Assembly: GCF_021390425.1 (NCBI RefSeq)
Contig: NZ_JAJUWY010000008.1
Location: 1 to 64,000, forward strand
From: Lysobacter sp. GX 14042
GTDB lineage: Bacteria; Pseudomonadota; Gammaproteobacteria; Xanthomonadales; Xanthomonadaceae
Direction: 5' to 3'
Length of the DNA stretch: 64,000 nt
The position numbers were made by a program, and so were the translations under genes. The number at the start of each line of letters is the position of its first letter. Within the stretch, counting starts at the first letter, position 1. Below, piece by piece: positions 1 to 8,284 of the stretch. The notes beneath the pieces are model-generated. The model worked only from the letters and a program-made list of their open reading frames with translations. It did not search any database and was not told the DNA's origin.

Positions 1-7
1 GCTTTAT

Positions 8-1519
8 CTACGCCTTCATGGACCCGGTCCGCACGAAGCGCTCGTGCCACGACAGCGCCTCGCCCAGCAGGTGCGGGGTGTGCTTGCCGTAGCTCTCGCG
101 GCTGGCGCGGTCGAAGTAGTCCTGCAGCAGCGGCTTGAAGTCCGGGTGCGCGCAGCGCTCGATGACCAGTTTCGCGCGCTGCTTCGGTGCCAACCCGCGC
201 AGGTCGGCCAGCCCCTGCTCGGTCACGATCACCATGGTGTCGTGCTCGGTGTGGTCGACGTGGCTGGCCATGGGCACGATGCCCGAGATCTTCCCGGCCT
301 TGGCCGTGCTCGGTGACATGAAGCACGACAGATAGCCGTTGCGGGCGAAGTCGCCCGAGCCGCCGATGCCGTTCATGATCCGGCTGCCGGCGATGTGGGT
401 GGAGTTGACGTTGCCGTAGATATCGGCCTCGATCATGCCGTTCATGGCGATGCAGCCCAGCCGGCGGATCAGTTCCGGATGGTTGGAGATCTCCTGCGGG
501 CGCAGCAGGATGCGCTTGCTGTAGAACTCCACGTCGGCATTGAACGCCTCGATGCCCGCCGGGCTGAGCGAGAACGAGGTTGCCGAAGCCATCCGCAGGG
601 TGCCGTTCTTCAGCAACTCGAGCATGCCGTCCTGGATCACTTCGGTGTAGGCGGTCAGGCCCTGGTAGCCGGCATCGGCCAGGCCCAGCAGCACCGCATT
701 GGCGATGTTGCCCACGCCCGATTGCAGCGGCAGCAGGCGGTCGGTCAGCCGGCCGCGCCTGATCTCGTGGGCGAAGAAGTCCATCAGGTGCCCGGCGATC
801 TGCCGCGAGGCCTCGTCGGGCGGGCTGAAGGGGGAGTTGCGGTCCGGCGCGTCGGTCTCGACCACGGCGATCACCTTGGCCGGGTCCACCCGCAGGTAGG
901 GCTCGCCGATGCGCTCGTCGGGCCGGGTCATCTGGATCGGCTTGCGGTTCGGGGGCAGGGCGGTGCCGTAGTAGATGTCGTGCATCCCGTCCAGCGCCTC
1001 GGGCTGCCAGCGGTTGACCTCCACGATCACCTTGTCGGCCAGGTCCAGCCAGGTCTTGTTGTTGCCGACCGACGAGGACGGGATCAGGCGTCCGTCCTCC
1101 AGGATGCCCGCGGCCTCGATCACCGCCACGTTGATGTCGCCGAAGAAGCCGAACCAGGTGTGCTGGGCGACGTGGCTGAGGTGGATGTCGATGTAGTTCA
1201 GGGTGCCGGCGTTGATCCGCTCGCGCACGTTGGGGTCGGACTGGTAGGGCAGGCGCAGCTCCATGCCCTCGACCCGGGCCAGTGCGCCGTCGAGTTCCGG
1301 CGCGGTGGAGGCGCCGGTCAGCACCTTGATCCGGAACGGACTGCCTGCCGCGGCCGCCTTCTCCATCCGTGCCGCCAGCGCCTGCGGGACCGCCTTGGGG
1401 TAGCCGGCGCCGGTGAAGCCGCTCATGGCGACGGTCATGCCGGGCTGGATCAGTTCCGCGGCCTGCCCGGCCGACATCAGGCGCTCTGCCAGGCCGGCGT
1501 GGCGGATGCGTTCGTGCAT
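8..1519 (-). CDS. acetyl-CoA hydrolase / succinyl-CoA:acetate CoA-transferase family protein
   Basis: A complete 503-residue protein of the family I CoA-transferase group (AarC/YgfH/Ach1 type), which moves CoA between acetate, succinate or propionate or hydrolyses acetyl-CoA in the cytoplasm. The N-terminal half carries the early glycine-rich MSGFTGAGYPKAVP segment. The C-terminal half has the TEVIQD motif, whose glutamate forms the glutamyl-CoA intermediate in the family, followed by MNGMIEADIYGNVNSTHI and the glycine-rich GIGGSGDFARNGY. Length matches AarC (about 505 residues). I chose the ATG at 1519 because it is preceded by AGGA eight bases upstream; an in-frame extension to 1588 has no homology-like content. 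The stop lies only eight bases from the window edge. Acceptor specificity cannot be read from the sequence. Confidence 0.93.
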   Translation of the reverse strand: MHERIRHAGLAERLMSAGQAAELIQPGMTVAMSGFTGAGYPKAVPQALAARMEKAAAAGSPFRIKVLTGASTAPELDGALARVEGMELRLPYQSDPNVRERINAGTLNYIDIHLSHVAQHTWFGFFGDINVAVIEAAGILEDGRLIPSSSVGNNKTWLDLADKVIVEVNRWQPEALDGMHDIYYGTALPPNRKPIQMTRPDERIGEPYLRVDPAKVIAVVETDAPDRNSPFSPPDEASRQIAGHLMDFFAHEIRRGRLTDRLLPLQSGVGNIANAVLLGLADAGYQGLTAYTEVIQDGMLELLKNGTLRMASATSFSLSPAGIEAFNADVEFYSKRILLRPQEISNHPELIRRLGCIAMNGMIEADIYGNVNSTHIAGSRIMNGIGGSGDFARNGYLSCFMSPSTAKAGKISGIVPMASHVDHTEHDTMVIVTEQGLADLRGLAPKQRAKLVIERCAHPDFKPLLQDYFDRASRESYGKHTPHLLGEALSWHERFVRTGSMKA

Positions 1520-1550
1520 GGAATCGGGTCCTGCGTGGGGGATGGACCTG

Positions 1551-1579
1551 ATTCTATCGCCCGCCCGCAGCCCGGGTAA
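1551..1579 (-). promoter_or_regulatory. candidate sigma70 promoter of the acetyl-CoA hydrolase gene
   Basis: On the minus strand TTACCC (1579-1574) and TAGAAT (1556-1551) are separated by 17 bases, about 30 bases before the ATG at 1519. The -35 lies inside a degenerate REP-like half element (1568-1590). This is a pattern match only. Confidence 0.4.
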
Positions 1580-1616
1580 GCGGAGCACGGAGAGTGTTGA
1601 CGATCATGAACAGCGC

Positions 1617-1646
1617 GTAGCCCGGGGGAAGCGAAGCGCTCCCGGG
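1617..1646 (+). repeat. REP-like palindrome with GTAG header
   Basis: GTAG (1617-1620) is followed by an imperfect palindrome, CCCGGG at 1621-1626 and again at 1641-1646, enclosing GGAAGCGAAGCGCT. The header plus stem-loop layout is that of the GTAG REP/SMAG elements of Stenotrophomonas and relatives. A degenerate left half (CAGCCCGGGTAAGCGGAGC) sits just before it at 1569-1587. A related copy lies at 63443-63470. Confidence 0.65.
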
Positions 1647-1734
1647 ACAGGATCCACAACCGGGACGCGGGCGTATAGTCACCGCCCCGCTGGACCACAC
1701 CCCGTCGTACGGTCCCCGGAAGACGAGTTCCCCC

Positions 1735-3873
1735 ATGCTTCCCAGTTCCCACGACGACCTGCTGGTCGTTGCATCGCTCGTTGTCGCGATCCTCGCGTCC
1801 TTCACCGCACTCAACATGGCATCCCGGGTTGCCAGCAGCAAAGGGCGTGCGGCGCGGCTCTGGCTGCTGGGTGGCTCGATCGCCATGGGACTGGGCATCT
1901 GGTCGATGCACTTCATCGGCATGCTGGCCTTCAGCCTGCCGATCGAACTGGGATACGACCTGGGGCTGACCGCGGTTTCATTGCTGGCCGCCATCGCCTC
2001 GTCGGCTTTCGCGCTCTGGCTGGTATGCCGGCGCACGCTGCCCGTCCCACGGCTCGTCCTCGGTGCCCTGCTCATGGGCGCCGGCATCGCCACCATGCAC
2101 TACCTGGGCATGGAGGCGATGCTCATGTCGCCGGGCATCGTCTACGTCCCGGCATTCTTCGTGCTGTCGGTCGTCATCGCGGTGCTGGCATCCGGTGCGG
2201 CGCTCTGGATCGCCTTCCGGCTGCGCAGCGGTGGGCGGCACGCACGCCATGCCCGGGTCGGCGCCTCCCTGGTCATGGGCTGCGCCATCGTCGGCATGCA
2301 CTACACGGGCATGGCCGCGGCGCGGTTTCCCGAAGGCAGCATATGCGGTGCGGCCAACAGCGGTATCGATGCCAACTGGCTGGCCGTGCTGGTCATCGTG
2401 GTGACGCTTGCGGTCATTGCCATTGCGCTGGTCGTGTCGATGCTCGACGCGCGCACCGCCAGGCTTGCGAGCTCGCTCGACCAGGCCAACAGCGACCTGC
2501 TCCGGCTGGCGCTGCACGACAATCTCACCGGACTGCCCAATCGGGTCCTGTTCGAGGACCGCCTCGAGCAGGCCATCCACAAGTCACAACGCGACGCGAC
2601 CTGTTTTGCCGTGCTGTTCATGGATCTCGACGGGTTCAAGGCGGTGAATGACGTGTATGGTCACCATGCCGGTGACGAGCTTCTGGCCGGGGTGGCGCAG
2701 CGCATCCTGCGGACCAAGCGTGGAGGGGACACGGCCGCGCGCCTGGGTGGCGACGAGTTCGTGCTGCTGCTGGGAGCGGGCGAACCCGAGGATGCCGCGG
2801 CGCTGGCACAACGCCTGGTGGACGAGATCGTGGCGCCCTACACGATCAGGGGAGCACCACTGACCGTGTCGGCCAGCATCGGCATCGCGGTGCATCCGTC
2901 GGACGGCGCCACGGCACACCAGCTGATGGTCAACGCCGATGCCGCGATGTATCACGCCAAGGAGCAGGGGCGGAACGGTTACTGCTTCTTCGAAAGCGCC
3001 ATGAACACGACTGCGCACCAGCAGCGCCAGCTGCACCAGGAACTGATGCGGGCGCTGGAGCGCAAGGAGTTCCGGCTGCATTACCAGCCCAAGTTCATCG
3101 CTCCCAGCGGCCCGGTCACCGGTGTCGAGGCGCTGTTGCGGTGGGAGCATCCCGGGCAGGGGCTGCTCCCGCCCGATCGCTTCCTGCCGCTGGCGGAGCG
3201 CACCGGCCTGATCGTGCCGATCGGTGCATGGGTGATCGACGAGGCATGCCGGCAGATGCGGAGCTGGCAGGAGCAGGGACATGGCGACTGGACCGTGGCG
3301 GTCAACCTCTCGACGGTGCAGCTCTCGCACTCCGGGCTGGTCGACAGCGTGCGCGATGCCCTGACGCGGCACGCCCTGGATGCACGCCATCTCACGCTGG
3401 AAATCACCGAGTCCACCGCCATGCGCGATGCGGAGGCGAGCCTTGCCATTCTCGAGCAGCTGGCGCAGCTGGGCGTCAACATCTCCATCGACGACTTCGG
3501 TACCGGCTACTCCAGCCTGCTCTATCTCAAGAGGCTGCCGGCGAACGAGCTGAAGATCGACCGCGGGTTCGTCACCGAACTGGCGCAGGGCAACGATGAC
3601 GCGGCGATCATCTCGGCCATCATCGCCCTCGGCAAGACGCTGGACATGAAGATCGTCGCGGAGGGAGTGGAGAGCCGCGAACAGCAGGAACTGCTGACGC
3701 GGCTGGGCTGCAACACATTGCAGGGCTACCTGCTGGGTCGTCCCATGGCGCCGGAACGGCTGACGCAGATACTGGCGGTACCCGTGTCGGCCGCGCCCCG
3801 GATCAGCCCTGCGCCGCGATCCAGCGATCGATCTTGGCTTCCAGCACGTCCAGTGGCACCGAGCCGTCCTTGA
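1735..3873 (+). CDS. MHYT-GGDEF-EAL sensory c-di-GMP protein
   Basis: A 712-residue inner-membrane signalling protein. Residues 1 to about 250 form an MHYT sensor with seven hydrophobic segments and three motif copies (MHFIGM, MHYLGM, MHYTGM), proposed in the family to bind copper and sense a diatomic gas. A GGDEF domain follows with an intact GGDEF at residues 338-342 and a product-inhibition I-site RGGD at 329-332, exactly five residues upstream. The EAL domain starts at about residue 463 (EALLRW) and keeps DDFGTGYSSL, so both cyclase and phosphodiesterase look catalytically competent. The gene stands alone in its orientation. Its last 71 bases run into the end of the convergent DUF885 gene, so its Pro/Arg/Ser-rich tail is encoded by the other gene's antisense strand. 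Confidence 0.95.
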   Translation: MLPSSHDDLLVVASLVVAILASFTALNMASRVASSKGRAARLWLLGGSIAMGLGIWSMHFIGMLAFSLPIELGYDLGLTAVSLLAAIASSAFALWLVCRRTLPVPRLVLGALLMGAGIATMHYLGMEAMLMSPGIVYVPAFFVLSVVIAVLASGAALWIAFRLRSGGRHARHARVGASLVMGCAIVGMHYTGMAAARFPEGSICGAANSGIDANWLAVLVIVVTLAVIAIALVVSMLDARTARLASSLDQANSDLLRLALHDNLTGLPNRVLFEDRLEQAIHKSQRDATCFAVLFMDLDGFKAVNDVYGHHAGDELLAGVAQRILRTKRGGDTAARLGGDEFVLLLGAGEPEDAAALAQRLVDEIVAPYTIRGAPLTVSASIGIAVHPSDGATAHQLMVNADAAMYHAKEQGRNGYCFFESAMNTTAHQQRQLHQELMRALERKEFRLHYQPKFIAPSGPVTGVEALLRWEHPGQGLLPPDRFLPLAERTGLIVPIGAWVIDEACRQMRSWQEQGHGDWTVAVNLSTVQLSHSGLVDSVRDALTRHALDARHLTLEITESTAMRDAEASLAILEQLAQLGVNISIDDFGTGYSSLLYLKRLPANELKIDRGFVTELAQGNDDAAIISAIIALGKTLDMKIVAEGVESREQQELLTRLGCNTLQGYLLGRPMAPERLTQILAVPVSAAPRISPAPRSSDRSWLPARPVAPSRP

Positions 3874-5617
3874 GCACCTCGGCGTGGAACTCGCGCACGT
3901 CGAAGTCCTCGCCCAACGCAGTCTCCGCGCGGTCGCGCAGCTCCTGGATCTTCAGCTCACCGAGCTTGTAGGCGAGTGCCTGACCCGGGATGGCCATGTA
4001 GCGCTCGGCCTCGGCGGTGGCCTGGGTCTCGCTCTCGGCGGAGTTCTCCAGCATGTAGGCGATCACCTGCTCGCGGGTCCAGCCCTTGCTGTGCAGGCCG
4101 GTGTCCACCACCAGGCGGATCGCCCGCCACAGTTCGTTCTGCAGGTAGCCGAAGTAACTGTAGGGATCGGTGTACAGGCCGACGTCGCGACCCAGCGACT
4201 CGGCGTACAGCCCCCAGCCTTCGATGAAGGCGGTCTGCCCGCCAAAGCGGCGGAACGCCGGCAGGCCGGTCAGCTCCTGCTGCAGGGCGATCTGGAAATG
4301 GTGGCCGGGGATCGCCTCGTGCAGGAACAGGTCCTCGGCGTCCCAGGTCTTGCGCGTGGGCAGGTCGTAGGTGTTGACGTAGAAGATGCCGGGACGGGTG
4401 CCGTCCTCGCTGGGGCTCATGTACGAGCCACCGGCAGCCGACTGGGCGCGGAACGGCTCGACCGGACGGATCTCGAACGGCGCCTCCGGGGTGAGCGAGA
4501 ACTGCTCGCCCACCCGCTCGTCGACCTTGTGCTCGAGTGAGCGGTAGTACTCCAGCAGCGCCTCCTCGGACTCGAAGGTGAACTGCGGGTCGTTCTGCAT
4601 GAACTGGAAGAACTCCTGCAGCGAGCCCTGGAAGCCGACCTGTTCCATGACCTTGTGCATCCCGCCGTGGATGCGTTCGACCTCGTCCAGGCCGATCTGG
4701 TGGATCTGCACCGGCGACAGGTCGGTAGTGGTCGACATCCGGACACGATGGGCGTACCAGGCCTCGCCGTCGGGCAGTGCGTCCAGCCCGGCGCTGTCAC
4801 GGGCGTGCGGCAGGTATTCGTCGGCGATGTACCGGCGCAGTTCCCGGTAGGCGGGCATGAGCTGCCGCTCGATGAGCTCGCGGTACTCGCCGGTGATGCG
4901 CTCGCGCCCGGCGGCGTCGATGCCCTCCGGCATCTCCGCCACCGGGCGCCAGAACAGGGTGTCCTCGGCCCGGTCCCTGATCAGCGCATCGAGCTGCGGG
5001 AGCACCTTCTCCATCAGTGCGCGCGGCTGCACGACGCCGGCCTCCACGCCCTGCTTCATGTTGGCGATCGCCTGCTCGAACAGCACCGGAACCTGCGAGG
5101 CACGCGTGCGCCAGTTGTCGTAGTCCTCGACCGTGGCGAATGGCTGGGCACCGGTACCGGAGCCCAACTGCACCACGGTGGAGGCGATGTTGTAGAACTG
5201 GTTGACCGGCTGCATCCAGCCGGGGAACTTCTCGCCCTCCAGTTCGTCGCGCAGGTCGCCGGTGAAGATCTCGTAGCTCAGCAGGGCCTGGCCTTCCAGC
5301 CCGTCGGGGCCTACGGCCTCCACCTGGGCCAGCCAGCGCTGGGTGAACGCATGGCTGCGGTCGCGGAAGTCCTGCGACAGGAAGTTGGGAAGCCGGTCGT
5401 TGTAGCGCGGGTCACCCTGGAACGTGGCCGCCAGCGGGTTGAGCTCGAGCATCTCCTCCCAGTAGGTGGCGTACAGCGCGTCGAGGCGCTCGGCCTTGGC
5501 CGACGCCTCCTGCGCACTGGTGGTACCGGAAGCCGGGGGCGCGTCGTTCGCCGCGCCGCAGCCCGCGAGTGCGGCGGCCAGGGCGAGTGCAAGCAGGGTG
5601 CGGGTGGCGCTGGTCAA
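3803..5617 (-). CDS. DUF885 family lipoprotein (putative metallopeptidase-like)
   Basis: A 604-residue exported protein of the DUF885 family, common and often multi-copy in xanthomonads. I chose the TTG start at 5617 because AGGAG lies eight bases upstream and it places a clean lipoprotein signal at the N terminus (LALALAAALAGC, lipid attachment at the Cys of LAGC). The in-frame ATG at 5695 would add a Pro/Arg-rich leader before the signal. The C-terminal third holds FLHEAIPGHHFQ, a zinc-peptidase-like HExxxGHH motif, then GWGLYAESL and a later glutamate-rich helix, so a metal-dependent hydrolase is plausible though the substrate is unknown. The 3' end overlaps the convergent MHYT gene by 71 bases. 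Confidence 0.9.
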   Translation of the reverse strand: MTSATRTLLALALAAALAGCGAANDAPPASGTTSAQEASAKAERLDALYATYWEEMLELNPLAATFQGDPRYNDRLPNFLSQDFRDRSHAFTQRWLAQVEAVGPDGLEGQALLSYEIFTGDLRDELEGEKFPGWMQPVNQFYNIASTVVQLGSGTGAQPFATVEDYDNWRTRASQVPVLFEQAIANMKQGVEAGVVQPRALMEKVLPQLDALIRDRAEDTLFWRPVAEMPEGIDAAGRERITGEYRELIERQLMPAYRELRRYIADEYLPHARDSAGLDALPDGEAWYAHRVRMSTTTDLSPVQIHQIGLDEVERIHGGMHKVMEQVGFQGSLQEFFQFMQNDPQFTFESEEALLEYYRSLEHKVDERVGEQFSLTPEAPFEIRPVEPFRAQSAAGGSYMSPSEDGTRPGIFYVNTYDLPTRKTWDAEDLFLHEAIPGHHFQIALQQELTGLPAFRRFGGQTAFIEGWGLYAESLGRDVGLYTDPYSYFGYLQNELWRAIRLVVDTGLHSKGWTREQVIAYMLENSAESETQATAEAERYMAIPGQALAYKLGELKIQELRDRAETALGEDFDVREFHAEVLKDGSVPLDVLEAKIDRWIAAQG

Positions 5618-5719
5618 GGGGGGGCTCCTGTCTGGCCGGTGCGGCGGCGGATTCCCGAAGCCTCGCCGGCCAGGCAGGTCGCCAGCATGGGCCAAAGGTC
5701 ACCGCCGCCGCGACCGGCC

Positions 5720-7723
5720 TTACAGTTCGCGCACCAGGCGGAATCCCACGTCGTCGTAGCCGCGGCCGGAATCGAGCAGGCGCTCGGCCTCGTCGCTGCG
5801 CCACGAGGAGCCCGAGACGCGCCGCTGCTGGCAGTCGCTGCCGCAATCGGCCAGCCACAGCGACAGCGGCCGGCCACTGATTTCGGGCGCGAGGCTGCGG
5901 GCATCGGCCGTCGTGGGCAGGCGGTAGCGGTGGCCGGTGTGCCCGCTGTACCACTGGCCGTAGGCCTGGGCATCGTCGAGCGAGATGCAGACCACCGGCT
6001 CGTCCTCGTCCTGGCCGAATCCCGGATCCCGCCAGTCGCGCGGGGAGAGCACCCGCAGCACCGAGCCGCGCAGTCGGCAGCGGCCGGATTCACGCCCGGT
6101 CTCGGATACGAAGCGCGCGTATTCGGCGCGGCTGACCGGTCGCCGGCTGATCGCGATCCCGCCATCGGCGACCACCGCGCCGGCAGGATCGCCCGGCAGC
6201 GGCTGGCCGCGGCGCGGCACCCTGGACGCCTTCGTCGCCAGGCCGTCGATCAAGTCCTGCGGAAGCGCCAACTCACGTGCCAGTTCAACCGCCCGCCCGG
6301 CCGCGGCGGGGTCCGCGTTCGACGCGGCGCTGTCGATCCTTGCCGCCAGCCGGTCCCCGGCCTGGCGCCACAGCCTCGAACCATCCTCGCCGGGGCCACC
6401 GGTGAGCCCATGCAGGCGGTCGATGCGCCCGGCATAGTCGATGGCGCGCTCGTTGCTGCCGCGGTCCAGCGAGGCCAGCAGCTCGGCGCCCAGCAGCCCG
6501 GCAAGCTCGCCGGCGACCGCAACCACCTGTGGATTGCCCGGTTCGGCCTCCCAGGCCCGCAACACGCTGTCGTGGGCATTGGCCCCCGCCGGCGTCGTCA
6601 GGTCGCGTGCGCGCATCTGCTGGCGTGCCTGCTCCAGCGCCAGCTGCACCGGCGCTTCCCTGAGCGGCTGGAGCATCGCCTCGATGGGATCGGGGGACAG
6701 CTGGAGGGGGTTTCCCGGCGCTCCGGCCACCAGGAAACCGCCGGCATCGCGTCCGTTGGCCAGCAATACCCCGGTGACCACCAGCGCGGCCAGCAGGGGG
6801 ACGCCCCAGGCCATCCGCGGAACCGTGCGCAGCCGGGTGCCGCCGCGCTCCGCCATGGCCGCAAGGCGCGGCCAGCGCCGCCGGCGCTCGACCCGGGCCA
6901 GCTTGGCTTCCATCTCCGCGGCATCGGTGAACCGGTCCACCGGGACCTTGGCCAGCGCGTGGTTCATGAAGCGCTGCCAGTGGCGGAGTCCGGGCGGCAG
7001 CCGCGGGATCGGGTCCTGCGCGTGCATCACCGCCATGGACAGCGCGTCGGCGGCACGGAAGGGGAGTTCCCCGGTGAGCATCTCCCAGGCCAGTACCCCG
7101 AGGCTGTACAGGTCGGCGCGGCCGTCGACCTCCTCGCCACGGGCCTGTTCCGGCGCCATGTAGGCGGTACTGCCGACGGCGAGGCCGGCGGCGGTGACCC
7201 GCGGGCCGTAGCCCCGTCGCAGTGCGACCCCGAAGTCGGCCAGCAGCGGCCGCTCGGTATCGTCGAACAGGACGTTCTCGGCCTTGACGTCGCGGTGGAC
7301 CACGCCGCGCGAATGGGCATAGCGCAGCGCCGACAGCAGGTCCCGCAGCACCGCGACCACCCGCTTCTCGTCGGCAGTCCCGTCAGGCAGGAGGAAGCTG
7401 CGCTGGCCCAGGTGGCCGCGCGGCAGGTAGGGCATGGCGTAATAGGGCAGCCCGCCGGTGGTGCGGCCGAGTTCGTGGATGCTCACCACGTGGGGATGTT
7501 CGAGGCGGGCGATGGTACGCACCTCGTTCTCGAACCGGCGCCGGCTGACCTCGTCGCTCAGGGCATGGGGCGCCATCACCTTGACCGCGACCTGGCGCGG
7601 TGGTGAAAGCTGTTCGGCGAGGAACACGGTGGACATGCCGCCGTGGTTGAGCGCACGCAGCAGCCGGTAGCCGCGGATCTCCGGCATCGGCGTCAACGAC
7701 GGTTCGGTGTGCACGGACGACAT
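5720..7723 (-). CDS. membrane Ser/Thr protein kinase with C-terminal formylglycine-generating-enzyme-like domain
   Basis: A 667-residue Hanks-type kinase. The domain begins near residue 19 with the glycine loop (NHGGMSTVF), then VAVKVM, HRDVKAEN (near residue 140), DFG and APEQ, so all catalytic motifs are present. One transmembrane helix (GVPLLAALVVTGVLLA) follows at about 304-320, then a helical linker and, from about residue 510 to the end, a sulfatase-modifying-factor-like domain recognised by YRLPTTADA, VSGSSW and the closing DVGFRLV. Topology therefore puts the kinase in the cytoplasm and the last domain in the periplasm. That domain probably acts as a ligand-binding or structural module rather than as a formylglycine-generating enzyme. 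No neighbour is an obvious substrate. Confidence 0.92.
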   Translation of the reverse strand: MSSVHTEPSLTPMPEIRGYRLLRALNHGGMSTVFLAEQLSPPRQVAVKVMAPHALSDEVSRRRFENEVRTIARLEHPHVVSIHELGRTTGGLPYYAMPYLPRGHLGQRSFLLPDGTADEKRVVAVLRDLLSALRYAHSRGVVHRDVKAENVLFDDTERPLLADFGVALRRGYGPRVTAAGLAVGSTAYMAPEQARGEEVDGRADLYSLGVLAWEMLTGELPFRAADALSMAVMHAQDPIPRLPPGLRHWQRFMNHALAKVPVDRFTDAAEMEAKLARVERRRRWPRLAAMAERGGTRLRTVPRMAWGVPLLAALVVTGVLLANGRDAGGFLVAGAPGNPLQLSPDPIEAMLQPLREAPVQLALEQARQQMRARDLTTPAGANAHDSVLRAWEAEPGNPQVVAVAGELAGLLGAELLASLDRGSNERAIDYAGRIDRLHGLTGGPGEDGSRLWRQAGDRLAARIDSAASNADPAAAGRAVELARELALPQDLIDGLATKASRVPRRGQPLPGDPAGAVVADGGIAISRRPVSRAEYARFVSETGRESGRCRLRGSVLRVLSPRDWRDPGFGQDEDEPVVCISLDDAQAYGQWYSGHTGHRYRLPTTADARSLAPEISGRPLSLWLADCGSDCQQRRVSGSSWRSDEAERLLDSGRGYDDVGFRLVREL

Positions 7724-7827
7724 CGCGGCCCCCCTGCCTCGCGACGATCAAGCATACCGCCACCCCGGCGGGGGCGGGCGAGCATTTCGCGAGTCTGTGA
7801 CCGCGGCGCGTTAGGGGCGGGTGAAGG

Positions 7828-8283
7828 TCACGGACGGCGGTCGCGCTTGAGCCGCACGTACAGCTGCTTGCGCACCTTGGCGACCACTTCGCCGTCGCTG
7901 TCGCGCACCTCGGTGTCGAACCAGCGCAACGCCTTGTCGCCGCCGGCCGTGGCATGGTGCAGCTCCTCGATCACCCGCGGCTCCAGGGCGAACTCGGCGT
8001 GCACGGTGCCCCGGCCGGGGCGCACGAATTCGATGCTGCCGGCCTGGTCCCAGACCAGGTGGTCGCGGCCGATGTTGTTCAGGACCAGCAGCATCCAGAA
8101 CGGGTCGGTCATGGCGAACAGACTGCCGCCGAAGTGGGTGCCGACGTAGTTGCGGTTCCAGGGCCGCATGCGCAGCTCGACGCGGGCATGGCGGTAATCC
8201 TCGTCGAGCCGGGTGACGTGGATGCCGGCGGCGAGGAACGGCGGCCACAGGTTGATTCCGTGGCGGAACAGGCCGGCCTTCAT
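7828..8283 (-). CDS. DUF4442 hotdog-fold thioesterase-like protein
   Basis: A 151-residue protein with the YVGTHFGGSLFAMTDPFWM segment typical of the DUF4442 (PaaI/thioesterase-like hotdog) family, in which the HFGG loop sits at the proposed acyl-CoA site. The ATG at 8283 lies one base after the stop of the thioredoxin-TPR gene, so the two are almost certainly co-transcribed and possibly translationally coupled. A longer in-frame reading to 8358 would run back into that gene and lacks family features. Substrate unknown. Confidence 0.85.
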   Translation of the reverse strand: MKAGLFRHGINLWPPFLAAGIHVTRLDEDYRHARVELRMRPWNRNYVGTHFGGSLFAMTDPFWMLLVLNNIGRDHLVWDQAGSIEFVRPGRGTVHAEFALEPRVIEELHHATAGGDKALRWFDTEVRDSDGEVVAKVRKQLYVRLKRDRRP

Positions 8284-8284
8284 C

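Noticed and set aside
4655-7606. A 983-codon plus-strand frame over the DUF885 and kinase genes
   Set aside because: It spans two unrelated convincing genes and their gap, so it cannot be a conserved protein; an antisense artefact.
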